Positions 13,601-22,562 of a stretch of DNA of 64,000 bases are shown piece by piece (within the stretch, counting starts at the first letter, position 1; the number at the start of each line of letters is the position of its first letter). Both the position numbers and the translations under genes were made by a program. The notes under the pieces were generated by a model, which worked only from the letters and a program-made list of their open reading frames with translations, ran no database searches and was not told the origin of the DNA. The stretch is from positions 124,001 to 188,000 of the forward strand of contig SADC01001335.1 in assembly GCA_004194705.1 (NCBI GenBank), in the 5' to 3' direction. The DNA is from Ditylenchus dipsaci (lineage: Eukaryota; Nematoda; Chromadorea; Rhabditida; Anguinidae).

Positions 13601-16600
13601 ATCAGCAGTTAAAATTTTTTAAATTAAATTTGGTCAATTTTGTAAAAATTTCAGGGTAGGCAAAAACCAGATGGCTTAGGACCCGATCCAGAACGGCCAA
13701 AAGCCAAAAATAATTGTTTTTTGGGGGGTTTACTAAAGGGGGTAAACTTGTTGCGAAAAATCGACTGAGCGGATCAGACTTCCAATCAGATGGGCTTAAT
13801 CGCTCAGAATTACACGTTATTCCACTTTAAACCACCCCAAACTAAGTTTCTGAGCGATTAAGCCCATCTGATTGGAATTCTGATCCGCTCAGTCGATTTT
13901 TCGCAACAAGTTTACCACCCTTTAGTAAACCCCCAAAAAACAATTATTTTTGGCTTTTGGCCGTTCTGGATCGGGTCCTAAGCCATTTGGTTTTTGCCCA
14001 CCCTGAAATTTTTACAAAATTGACCAAATTTAATTTTAAAAAATTTTAACTGCTGATTTCGTGCCGAGAAACCACAGCGAAGACAAAAATAGTTACGCGC
14101 TGTAACTATTTTTTTAAATTATTACTTTCGTGCCGAGAAATAGTTACAAGAATAGTTACAAAGGTCAAAATAGTTACAGGCTGTAACTATTTTTCAAATG
14201 CAAAAATTTGTAACTATTTCCCGCAAATAGTTACAAAAGCTCATCCCTGGATTGGAGATATGAAGCGAAATGCACTAAATTTATGCTTGATGCAATACTT
14301 TTTTACCAACTTTCGGTGACAAGAAAAACAGATTTTTGGCCACAAAAAAGTTTTGCCCTTTTTTGTCGGGTGGATTCATGGTAATATCGATTGGTGTAAA
14401 AAAGTAAGGGGTTAAAAATAAAAATCGAATTAACTCAAGCTTGCAAAATTTCATTTTCTGGTCAAAATAACATGGTAATCAGCCGTACATACTCGTTTGA
14501 TCACAACTCATTTGATCCCAACTCATTTACCCTTAATCGCAGTGTTACGCGCTAGTATCCCCCTTTAAAAAAGCTGATAAGATAAGTAAATCTAGAGCTA
14601 CTTTTTCAGGCTAGGATACATTTGGCAAAACGAAACTTGGCAAACGTGGGTTTTGTCAAAACGAAACTTGGCAAAAACGAAAGCTGGCAAAGAATTGCCT
14701 TGGTCCCCCCTGTTGTCCGAAAATGTCTGAAAATCGAAATTTTTTCTCCTCTCTTAAAACGATCTATTTCCCTCTATACTTGTCTATATCTATATCCTAT
14801 ACCGTCCCTTGCGCTTTTTCAATGCAATTTAAGGTGCAGTTTTTTTAGATATCGATATGAGCTCTACAGAATCTAGCGACAGTGAAGGAAGTCTGCCAGA
14901 CGTCGCACCAATTAATTTCTATGGCTTTTTACCAAAAGTATTTTGTTTTGCTCGCCTATTAGTAATGTTTTAGTAGGCTATATAGAGTAAAACGGAGAAT
15001 TTGTAGTTGGATACGAATCTTTTTTACTTGGACCGAAATTTACGGGTTTGAAGGCTTAAACAAGACGTAGACAATAAGAAACGTAGGAAAAATCGTCTCG
15101 AAACTTATTTGTATGGCATAAAACCTCCAAATGCGTCGAAATAGATCGTTTTGAGAGAAGAGAAAAAATTTCGATTTTTAGACATTTTTGGACAACAGGG
15201 GGGACCAAGGCAATTTTTTTGCCAACTTTCGTTTTTGCCAAGTTTCGTTTTGCCAAGTTCCGTTTTGCCAAATTTCGTTTTGACAACTTTCGTTTTGACA
15301 AGTTTCGTTTTGCCAAGTTTCGTTTTGCCAAGTTTCGTTTTTGCCAAGTTTCGTTTTTGCCAAATGTATCCTAGCCCTTTTTCACACATACAAAAAGCTT
15401 TTTTGACCCTAGTATAGAACACCCACCTAAAAATTTTTCCTTTTCAAACTTTAGTAAAGAGCACCCCGATTTGTGTCCTAGACCCGAAAAAAGTGCGGAA
15501 CACAGTTTTTAGTCAAAAATTCCGTACGCTGGCCTACTCCCGAGCCTAAGGGCTGAGCCTAAACTTGCTGTTCCAAAGAGTAGTTACAGCGATTTTAAGA
15601 GGGTCAGATTTTAGGGGGGGGTATTCTATACTAGCGCCGCTTTTTTTATAAAAACAGTGCCAGAATTAAGGGGAGGAGAAGAATGGGCCATTTCAAATTG
15701 CGCCAATGCAAATTGCGCCATTTCAAATTGGGCCAAGTTCAAATTGGGCCAATGCAAATTGGGTCAATTCAAATTGCGCCAACTTATTGGCAATTTTTAA
15801 AAGCCTCGTGTCCAATTAGCGGATTTTCCTTTCACTCTCACTCTTACCTCTCACTCTAACTCTTACTTTCAGTGTGTGTCCAATTAGCGGACACTTATTT
15901 TTACTCTCACTTTCACTCTCACTTGCACTCAATTTTGGTGTGTCCAATTTTCGAATATTCGAACCAGCAATCTCTACATCACTCCTTAGAATCGCTCAGA
16001 ACCACATCCAGAGTGGCCAAAAGGCAAAAATAACTGGTTTTTTGGAGGTTTACTGAAGGGGAGTAAACTTTTTGTAAAAAATCGATTGAGCGGATCAGAA
16101 TTTCAGTCCGATGGACTTAATCGCCCAGAATTCCAGATCTTTGGTGGTTTGGAATGGTTCAGGGTGGATTAGTGCGGAATTCTGGGCGATTAAGCCCATC
16201 GGACTGGAATTCTGATCCGCTCAATCGATTTTTTGCAAAAAGCTTACCCCCCCCCCTTCAGTCAACCCCTATAAAACCAGTTACTTCTGCCTATTGGCTA
16301 CTCCGACGTGAGTTCTGGGCGATCCTAATAAGGAGAGGGGTTGGTGTAGTGCCTCACGTACTTAGAAGGGAGGTCGCTGGTTCAAATCCGGGTGCAGAAA
16401 TGAATTAAAAATTAGAAAAAATTGCCCTTCAGTGTGCCTCTCAGTCTGCCTCCCAGTCTTTTTCAGTTTCAAGTCTTTTAAAAGTTGCCATTCACTCTCA
16501 CTATCAGTCTGCCTTTCACTCTCACTCTGACTTTGGACACACACTGAGGGTGAAAGTGAGAGTGAGGGCCGAAGTCAGAGTGAGAGTAAAAGGTTTGTTG

Positions 16601-19600
16601 TGTGTCCAATGAAGAGTGAGACTGAGAGTGAAGGTAAAAATCCGCCAATTAGACACGAGGCTTAACTGTTGTTTGATTCAAAATCGTGGCCCATTTTGAA
16701 ATTGGCCCAATTTGCATTGGACCAATTTGAAAATGGCCCAATTCGAAATGGCGCATTTTGCATTGGCGCAATTTAAAATGGCCCAATTTGAAAATAGCCA
16801 AAATTAAATTGGGCTAATTTGAAATGGCCCATTCTTTTCCTTCCCAGAATTAAGTAACACCCATAAAAATTTCAATTTTTTTTTGTTGTGTTAAAAAAAC
16901 AATAGCAGATCACTCACGACTGCCAACCGACTCGATACAAAAACTAACTCGATACACCGACTCGATACATTGACGACTCGATACACCGACTCGATCCACT
17001 TTTTTATTTTTACCTCAATTACTTCGGCCATTTCGCTCATATCACTACCTACTACTTAGAAACCGTTTTTAGAATATCGTGATTAGTACACAAAAGGGTT
17101 AGGGAAGCCGAAAAATAAAAAATTTCGTCAACTGGACATACAGATCCCCCATGTGGGAATGAATCACCATTTTATCTATAATTTTTTTAGTATCGTCAGT
17201 TATCATTAGAAAATGCATGCAGTTAGAATTGCTCCGAAGTCTGCTGCAAAGCAAGAGTCTGGCGAACTATTTATGTAGATGGTCTAGTCAAGATATCTTC
17301 ATGACATTTTTTAGGTGACACTCTATCAATATTTAGTATACTCTATGATTATATCATATGACTTCAAACCATAAACCAAGGTGGTCTAGATGGATAACCA
17401 CCTAAATACTGAACAAGTAATCACGTCGAGAGAATGAACTTTGCCTACTAAATATTTTGGTTGCAGTGACGAATCCCCCCCCACGGGGAGTGATCAGGTG
17501 GAGGAGATAGCCTCATATTCGTGTTTCTCGACCCCGATTTTATGAGAAAGCCAGCTGTTTTTTTGATTCTGAGAAAAAAAATTTTTTCGAACCACAGGGG
17601 GGGTATCATGGGTTTTTAGTCAAAATTTGAAAAATTTAAATTGGCGCCTTTTGAATTTAAAAGGGAATAAGGGCTGTATTGGGAGGGGAACGGAATAAAA
17701 GGGGGCCACTTTTATGGCAGAACATCATAAATTTGAATATCTATATTCTTCGACTGCCTCACCATGTTTTTCAACTGGGCCGTGGCAAAAATAGACTGTA
17801 TATGCATTTTTTGTTCAAGAGTACTTTCGGAATCATGTCTAAGGTATGTGGGTGTGCGCATCTCTAACTCTAGAGCCCTAGAGCGTTTATTTATACATCC
17901 AGAGTTTATTTATGCGGTAGGCCCCAGTATTCAAAACTATGTTCAACAACTTCTTGTTAGTGGCCCCTGTGTGATTAGTGGCCCCCTTTTATTCCCTTCC
18001 CCTCCTTATACAGCCCCTAATTCCTTTAAAATTCAAAAGGCGCCAATTTAAATTTTTCAAATTTTGACTAAAAAACCATGATACCTCCCTTGGTTCGGAA
18101 ATTTTTTTTCTCAGAACCAATAAAACAACCGGCTTTCTCATGAAATCAGGGTCGAGAAACACGAATATGAGGTTATCTCCTCCATCCGATCACTTCCCGT
18201 GGGGGGGGGGGGGGGGTATTGTAAACTCAAGCCAAAAAATTTAGGAAAATTGAAATTTTTTTTAATTCTCGCCAAATATTTTTTTAGGAGATAAGGGCTG
18301 TATTGGGAGGGGAAAAGAATAAAAAGGGCCACTAATCATAGAGGGCCCACTTACAAGAAGATGTTGAACATAGTTTCGAATACTGGGGCCTACCACATAA
18401 ATAAACTCTGTATGCATGCTTTTTCATGCATCCAGAGTCACTTTCGAGTGATTTGTGTCTAAGGTATGTGGGTGTGCGCATCTCAACTCCAAGCCCCCTG
18501 CGCCCCCGAAGGGGGCAGGGGGCTTGGAGGCTTGGAGTTGAGCACAGGGGGCTTGGTTGGTTAGAGATGCGCGCACTCACTTACCTTATCCATGATTCCG
18601 AGAAGTACTCTTGACCATAAAAAGCATATAAAGGCTCTTTTTGCCACGGCCCATGTTGAAAAACATGGTAAGTCATCCGGAATAGTCTAGAATTATCTAT
18701 TTTAAGGTTTTGCCATGAAAGGGGCCCTTTTTATTCCCTACCCCTCCAATACAGCCCTAATTCCCTTTTAAAATCTTTTGGCAGGAATTTAAAAAATATT
18801 TTTTTTGAATTTTTACTAAATTTTTTACCTTGGGGGACCAAGGTGAATCGAAATTTTTATTTCGATTTTACAGAAACCAAAGTGTTTCCGTGCCGTTTCA
18901 GAGCACGAGAAACAGTATGAAGGGGTCCTTTCCCGTTGAAGAAAACTAAGTTTTTCGCTAGCTGGGGGAGGGGCATTCTATAGTGTTACCCTTTTTTTGC
19001 CAGTGTGACAACCTTTCGCTAATGGGTCTACCGGCTTGCTGTTCTTGTGCTTCAGCTTCTAAATTAGCAACCTTTATTAAACGGGTACGTGACATTTCAC
19101 TCTCCAACATTTCACTCTCAGGACATTTCACTCTCTAGGACACTTCACTCTTTAGGACAATTTACATGATAAGTGACGGTATATGGTCTAGTACCTGCTC
19201 TAAACGGGTATCTACCAATCGGGACTCGAAGTTTTGGATTTCTTAGTAATTATTAATACATTTTTGAGTTTTTTTTAATTGATCGACATCTGATAAAATA
19301 TTTTGATAGGAAAGCCGACGAATATACGTTTGAGTACCGCCCAAGGGTTGGCCGCTTCTCGGCCAAGTCCAGCACACTCCACATTGCAATTAAACAATTC
19401 GGTGTCCCCTCAAAAATTAATACTGATGCACTTATCCAGATGATCTGGTCCACTTTCCAATATGGTCTAATTTTTTTCCAATATGTTTTTACTGATTTAC
19501 TTAAAAAATGGTCTAATATACCAAATCTGATATATCTCATCCCGCGTACTTCATCCTGAGTACTCCCACACAAGTACCACTGCCTTAAGTTTATTCGTGG

Positions 19601-21693
19601 ATTAATATAATAATAAATTAAAAATCCGTCCAAATTAACTTAAATCAGTATGGAAATATTGGCTTGAGTTCAGAATTCACACCCCCCCCCACGGGGAGTG
19701 ATCAGGTGGAAGAGATAACATCATATTCGTGTTTCTCGACCCCGATTTCATAAGAAAGCCGGCTGTTTTATTGGTTCTGAGAAAAAAAATTTTTGAACCA
19801 TAGGGAGGTATCATGGTTTTTAGTCAAAATTTGAAAAATTTAAATTGGCGCCTTTTGAATTTTAAAGGGATTAGGGGCTGTATAAGGAGGGGAAGGGAAT
19901 AAAAGAGGGCCACTAATCACACAGGGCCCACTAACAAGAAGATGAAGAACATAGTTTTGAATACTGGGGCCTACCGCATAAATAAACTCTGGTACGCATG
20001 CTTTTTCATGCATCCAGAGCAGTGTTCTCAATAGTCAGAGGCAGAATAGAAAGTCAGAATGAAATTCAAAAATTCTGACAGTCAGAAAGCGCGGAAAATT
20101 TTTCTGACTGTCAGAAATGAGAGTCAGAAAAAAAATCGATCAAATCACGCTGTTTTTTCCCTGTCTGATCGTCATTTCTGAGAGTCAGAAAGAGTCTGAC
20201 AGTCAGAATAATTTCCCGCGCTTTCTGACTGTCAGAATTTTTGAATTTCATTCTGACTTTCCATTCTGTCTCTGACTATTGAGAACACTGATCCAGAGTC
20301 ACTTTCGAGTGATTTGTGTCTAAGGTATGTGGGTGTGCGCGCGCATCTCAACTCCAAGCCCCCTGCACCCCCGAAGGGGGCGCAGGGGGCTTGCGGGAAT
20401 CATGTTTTCGGAATCATGTTCTCGGAATCATGAGAGTTAGAGATGCGCGCGAACACTTGCCTTAGACATGATTCCGAGAAGTACTCTTGACCATGAAATG
20501 CATATAGAGTCTCTTTTTGCCACGGCCCAGTTGAAAAACATGGTGAGGCAATCGAGGAATACAAACATTTGAATTTCTGACGTTCTGCCATAAAAGTGGC
20601 CCCTTTTATTTCCTTCCCTCCCAATACAGCCCTTATTCCCTTTTAAATTCAAAAGGCGCCAATTTAAAATTTTCAAATTTTGACTAAAAACCATGATACC
20701 CCCTGTGGTTCGAAAAAAATTTTTTTCTCAGAACCAAAAAAAAGCGCGACTTTCTCATGAAATCGGGGTCGAGAAACACGAATATGAGGTTATCTCCTCC
20801 ATCCGATCACTCCCCGTGGGGGGTAATTCTGAACTCAAGCCAATATTTCCATACTAATTTAAGTTATTTTGGATGGATTTTTAAATTTATTATTATATTA
20901 ATCCATGAATAAACTTAACAGAGTGGACGACCACTTGGTGAATTTGGGTGTCTATTTGGTGCATTTTTTCTGTTTTTTGGCTTCCATAGTCATTTTTGTG
21001 CGCTAACCGCGACATTCCAAAATGTTCCGTAAGTAGCAGGTTGTCATATGAGCGGAATCACGAAAACTTGAAAAATACCATGGAAAACAGCATTTGACTA
21101 CTGTCTTACCATCCTTAGAATGATCAAATTAGTACAGAAAACAAATTTTGGAACCTGAAAACCCACCAAAAAAGGTATTTGAACTAAGTAGATGACCACC
21201 TGGTTTTATTGATGCCTGGAGCATTAAGTTGGTTTATAGATGAGTCTTTGAATTAACAAGAATAATATTCAAGACAAAAATATGGAAAAAAATAATCTGA
21301 AAAAAACGGTACGAACTGTCTACTGAAAAACCGATGCGAACTGTCCTATGTCCCAAAAATAACGGTCCTTGAGGTAAAGATAAAAAAAAAGTGTATCGAG
21401 TCGGTGTATCGAGTTGTCAATGTATCGAGTTGGTGTATCTAGTTGTCAATGTATCCAGTCGGTGTATCGAGTTAGTTTTTGTATCGAGTTGGATGTATAC
21501 CATCACTCACAATATCACAATTGGCGCACAGTTCAGTCACTTCTTGGGAACTTTCAATGACGTAGCTCAAAACTTTGTCTTCTGACAGTAAGTCGGCTTC
21601 AATAACTCTACCACAGATGGGGCATTTGTTTTGAATAACACATTCGCGACAGAAGTAGTGTTGACAGACAAGCCTCACAGGTTTCTTCATCTC
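1388..21693 (-). CDS. RNF207: RNF207-like RING/B-box protein, 5' and 3' incomplete
   Basis: Six exons join in consistent phase: 21693-21511, 9913-9839, 5610-5216 (with a likely 54-nt intron 5434-5381), 2046-1911, 1864-1763 and 1687-1388. In order they encode the second half of a C3HC4 RING (CQHYFCREC, then CPIC), a CANC...CETC...CTDC...H B-box, a second segment LIHNEPFLLF..KKLLCIECF, then a coiled coil. Order, spacing and the DEELAKCLRQMLGL segment fit vertebrate RNF207, a TRIM-like protein known from cardiac potassium-channel regulation; as a RING protein it is a probable ubiquitin ligase. The exon with the first CxxC of the RING was not found and must lie above 21.7 kb. The last exon ends at a strong donor (GTAAGT), so the gene continues past the left edge. 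Introns hold 3-11.6 kb of foldback transposons. Family call is by remembered similarity. Confidence 0.8.
1763..2046 (-). CDS. RNF207: two coiled-coil exons (2046-1911, 1864-1763), RNF207-like
   Basis: Exon 2046-1911 encodes LEKRCSTVVDKIIAMKNSL and a charged helix ending LESLQ. Exon 1864-1763 (34 codons) encodes DPLRVNLLSASIFCSYAPKM and ends KAIQ. Acceptors are TTTCAG and TTCTAG; phases match across the junctions, and the second exon resembles the LQVHLVICSSFLS part of RNF207. The 46-nt gap is an intron. Confidence 0.75.
2116..2569. mobile_element. hAT-type MITE with ATCGGATATCGG arrays
   Basis: Inverted ends CAGGGCTGCATCGGATAT / mirror, flanked by a perfect 8-bp duplication CTCCCCAC (2108-2115 and 2570-2577). 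Arms consist of GGATATCGGAT words, themselves near-palindromic. It sits in the RNF207-like intron just upstream of the coiled-coil exon. Confidence 0.8.
2780..3200. repeat. small dispersed repeats with CCCGTTTCGGGATTATTATC
   Basis: Two direct copies (about 2895-3000 and 3055-3180) of a segment running from an ATAxxAAAACATTTGACTT-like start to CCCGTTTCGGGATTATTATC. No coding potential seen. Confidence 0.4.
3325..3560. mobile_element. half of a pogo-like element (CTATAACGGCACC word)
   Basis: Begins CAGTCGCCTCTCGCTATAACG and shares its interior (TAGGGTCCGACACTTTTTT, ATCGTAAGGATTCCGATTTT) with the four full elements between 39 and 48 kb. The terminal word differs, and the mirror half is lost after 3560. 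Confidence 0.6.
3985..4165. mobile_element. pogo-like remnant (CGATTTAACGTCACC word)
   Basis: CAACCCTCGATTTAACGTCAC followed by three further copies of the CTCGATTTAACGTCACC word. The end layout matches the other pogo-like families, but no mirror end is found. Confidence 0.5.
4705..5164. mobile_element. pogo-like MITE (CGATAAACGGACACC word)
   Basis: Left end CGGTCGAATCTCGATAAACG, right end GAGGGTCGACTG followed by TA. Interior copies of the word GATAAACGGACAC lie at 4728, 4845 and 5107. It sits 50 nt downstream of the B-box exon donor. Confidence 0.6.
5216..5610 (-). CDS. RNF207: second B-box-like and coiled-coil start exon(s), RNF207-like
   Basis: Begins AKIFSAHQISLLEES after ACTTTAG, passes through LICLIHNEPFLLF and LLCIECF, and ends in a heptad-rich helix (LEKAALKMRLFQDKVMEQIE) at a GTAAGT donor. 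Positions 5434-5381 look like a 54-nt intron (GTGGGT...TTTAG). Its length is a multiple of three, so the frame stays open across it. Removing it gives STEK-L-GNFVSTELAHK, which fits the family better. Confidence 0.78.
5780..6545. mobile_element. foldback element with a Pol III B-box in each arm
   Basis: ATTCATCTACAGGTGAATTC and AAGGTTCAAATCCCTGTGGA (5790-5840) are mirrored at 6475-6530. The B-box consensus GGTTCAAATCC occurs at 5823-5833 and inverted at 6493-6503. A further inverted pair GGTACCTTCGG / CCGAAGGTACC lies inside. No A-box recognised. Confidence 0.55.
6698..6932. mobile_element. TTAA-flanked MITE (AGGGGCATACCAGCGCG)
   Basis: TTAA at 6694-6697, then AGGGGCATACCAGCGCGTAA; the right arm ends in TATGCCCCT at 6932 with a decayed TTCA. 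Inner inverted pair GGCGGGGACCAGCA / TGCTGGTCCCCGCC. Confidence 0.6.
8335..8925. mobile_element. TTAA-flanked foldback MITE with tRNA-like arms, copy 1
   Basis: TTAA at 8331-8334 and 8926-8929; ends AGGGGGAAGCC / mirror. Each arm has the Pol III A-box-like TGGCGCAGTGCG (8372-8383, inverted 8872-8883). The right arm also keeps the B-box GGTTCAAACCC (inverted 8813-8823); the left B-box is broken (GGTTCATTTGT). The interior has an inverted pair around GGTCGCTGATCCCGAATCTG. Confidence 0.7.
8930..9166. mobile_element. TTAA-flanked MITE (AGGGACATGCCCGTGC)
   Basis: Starts directly after TTAA 8926-8929, which it shares with the neighbouring element, and ends GCACGGGCATGCCCCT before TTAA 9167-9170. 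Confidence 0.65.
9839..9913 (-). CDS. RNF207: B-box exon (75 nt) of the RNF207-like gene
   Basis: 25 codons, IRQPMYFCETCQQPLCTDC then KDVTHQ, flanked by ATTTCAG and GTACAT. Phase 0 on both sides matches the RING exon before it and the AKIFSAHQ exon after it. Together they rebuild a continuous B-box zinc finger (CANC, CETC, CTDC, H, H). It is too short to stand out as an open frame and sits alone in repeat-derived DNA. Confidence 0.82.
9920..11220. other. non-coding intron DNA with weak element remnants
   Basis: CAGTCAAACCTGGTTATACA at 10190 is a lone pogo-like end. 10760-10870 is a decayed copy of the tRNA-like TTAA element (GTTTGAAAAAATGGCCTCGG, GGCACAAAATGGTGT). A TCGTAAAATTCGTCC-type region nearby shows nothing further. 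No exon seen. Confidence 0.4.
11220..11400. repeat. GC-rich dispersed repeat (CCGGGCCCGTCCCCGTC), copy 1
   Basis: GCCGTCCTCCGGGCCCGTC, then CTACTTTCTAGAACGTGAAC and a TCGACCGGCAGCCACCGT block. A diverged copy lies inverted at 24.29-24.47 kb. The open frames across it come from repeat sequence. Confidence 0.5.
11629..12195. repeat. GGTGCC-rich array and small inverted repeat
   Basis: 11629-11970 is dominated by words such as GGTGCCGGTGCGGTGCC in both senses. 11977-12195 is an inverted pair, GGATTCGTGCTCATCA / TGATGAGCACAAATCC, enclosing a mirrored TTCACCTACC block. No coding sequence supported. Confidence 0.5.
12937..14249. mobile_element. hAT-type MITE CAGGGATGAGCTTTTGTAA, left copy
   Basis: Long near-perfect palindrome with ends CAGGGATGAGCTTTTGTAA and arms made of ATAGTTACA words. 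Flanks TGTTGGAG and GATTGGAG match at 6 of 8 bases. A second palindrome (13015-13489) is inserted in the left arm. A second copy at 59243-60305 lacks that insertion. Confidence 0.75.
13015..13489. mobile_element. palindromic hAT-type insertion (GGCTCTACCCTGTTTCG)
   Basis: 475 bp with ends GGCTCTACCCTGTTTCGTCC / mirror and a perfect 8-bp duplication CTGTAACT (13007-13014 and 13490-13497). The 59 kb copy of the host element reads GCCTGTAACTATTTTGACC with no insertion, which gives the empty site. A lone end of this family lies at about 45077-45105. Confidence 0.85.
14609..15376. mobile_element. foldback element with GGCAAAACGAAACTT arrays
   Basis: Ends GGCTAGGATACATTTGGC / mirror; perfect 8-bp duplication CTTTTTCA (14601-14608 and 15377-15384). 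Arrays of the 15-bp word GGCAAAACGAAACTT: about 4 units left, 8-9 right. The LAKRNLAKRN and TWQNETWQNE peptides here are translations of this array, not proteins. Confidence 0.8.
15671..16845. mobile_element. Mutator-like foldback with AAATTGCGCCA arrays and a tRNA-like core
   Basis: Ends GGGAGGAGAAGAATGGGCC / mirror; perfect 9-bp duplication AGAATTAAG (15662-15670 and 16846-16854). Arms are arrays of TTCAAATTGGGCCAATGC-like words, then of CACTCTCACTCTTAC-like words, each mirrored. The centre has a tRNA-like stretch with A-box TGGTGTAGTGCC (16342-16353) and B-box GGTTCAAATCC (16379-16389) at canonical spacing. Confidence 0.8.
17468..18218. mobile_element. GGAGGAGATAACCTCATATTCG foldback, copy 2
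   Basis: CCCCCCCACGGGGAGTGATC and the CTCATATTCGTGTTTCTCGA arm at 17480-17600 are mirrored at 18080-18218, which ends in a 17-G run (18199-18215). The interior has GGCGCCTTTTGAATTTAAAA mirrored and the TAAGGTATGTGGGTGTGCGC island at about 17840. Confidence 0.65.
18290..18780. repeat. interior fragment of the same foldback family
   Basis: GGGCTGTATTGGGAGGGGAA (18295) and its mirror near 18735 enclose two opposed TAAGGTATGTGGGTGTGCGC islands (18461 and inverted 18560) around the GC-rich stem CCCCCTGCGCCCCCG (18491). Confidence 0.55.
19683..20822. mobile_element. GGAGGAGATAACCTCATATTCG foldback, copy 3
   Basis: Same arms as copies 1 and 2 (19683-19800 and 20700-20822), interrupted by the hAT MITE 20020-20290. 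Islands with AGGTATGTGGGTGTGCGC (20320) and an inverted AGATGCGCGCGAACACTTGC (20440). Confidence 0.65.
20020..20290. mobile_element. hAT-type MITE CAGTGTTCTCAATAGTCAG
   Basis: Near-perfect palindrome of 271 bp, ends CAGTGTTCTCAATAGTCAGA / mirror, perfect 8-bp duplication ATCCAGAG (20012-20019 and 20291-20298). Arms are built from CTGACAGTCAGAA words. Confidence 0.85.
21511..21693 (-). CDS. RNF207: RING exon of the RNF207-like gene
   Basis: 61 codons starting EMKKPVRLVCQHYFC and ending in CANCDI. It carries the third to eighth zinc ligands of a RING finger (C, H, C, C, CPIC). The acceptor reads CCTCAG and the donor GTGAGT. The donor bases 21502-21510 are also the right-hand target duplication of the 4.6 kb foldback element next to it. 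Confidence 0.85.
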
Positions 21694-22089
21694 CTGAGGA
21701 ATAAAATTTTGAGGGTAACGGCAACGCTATGAAAAAATTTGGCGCTACTGGGATATATCCCCCCCCCTCCTCCCGAAGCGCTACTATACCCATAATATCA
21801 CCCCTCCCCCTAAAAACAGAACTACGGGAATTTACCATCCTTCCCCACAATCGACTTTTTTTAGGAGTGGTCGAAAACCAGAAAAAGGCTAGAAAATAAA
21901 TTTAAAGAGGGACAAAGGGCTGTATAGGGAGGGAAAGGGAAAAAATAGGGCCACTTTAGCAGAATTTAAGAGGGTCCGTTGGCAAAAAAAAAGTAAAAGA
22001 AGGTAAGTGCGCATCTCAACTCCAAGCCCTCAAGCCCCTACGCCCCTAAGGGTACTATTAATCATGAAATCCATATAGAGCAGGGCTTC

Positions 22090-22555
22090 CAAACGTCCTT
22101 TGTTTAAAGACTTGTCCTTTTTTGGGGCTTGAAATCTTTACTATTTTTGAAATTTCGCGTCAAAATCTTTATTTTCAGTACTCAAAACTCGAAATCGAGT
22201 CGAGGCCTCGATTTCGAGTTTTAGACTCGAAAACTCGAAAATTTTCGAGTTTCGGTTCGAGTCCAGGCTTTGAAAATTTCGAGTTTCGGTTCGAGTCGAG
22301 GCCTCGAAAATTTCGAGGCCTCGGCAACCCTACTCAGAACCCAATAAGCACTAGATAAAATGGCACTTTTTGACCGAATGTCCTTTATTTCATAAAAATG
22401 TCATTTATTTCAAAATTTTGAGTTGGCAGCCCCGATATAGAGGCATTACTCTCAAAAATTTTGAGAAAAAAGTGGACCCTTATTGTTCCCTTCCCCTCTC
22501 TATACAGCCTATGTAATCCCTTTAAAATTTAATTAAAATATTGGATAAATCTTAT
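22090..22555. repeat. CTCGAAAATTTTCGAG word cluster
   Basis: 22190-22330 is an array of CTCGAAAATTTCGAG, TTCGGTTCGAGTC and GAGGCCTCG words, flanked by an inverted pair around AAAGACTTGTCC / ACTTTTTGACCGAATGTCC. A related flank recurs at 44690-44860. Confidence 0.45.
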
Positions 22556-22562
22556 ATCTGCC

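Larger units (their letters stand above)
16918..21501. mobile_element. 4.6 kb foldback with CGACTCGATACAC arrays at both ends
   Basis: Arrays of CGACTCGATACAC (16930-17000) are mirrored at 21394-21490. Flanks are a perfect 9-bp duplication ATCACTCAC (16909-16917 and 21502-21510); the right copy is the splice donor of the RING exon. The interior holds two copies of the GGAGGAGATAACCTCATATTCG foldback and a small hAT MITE. No transposase recognised. Confidence 0.7.

Noticed and set aside
15056..15422. Open frames with LAKRNLAKRN-type repeats on both strands
   Set aside because: These come from the GGCAAAACGAAACTT array; overlapping frames on both strands all look alike, so there is no single coding frame.
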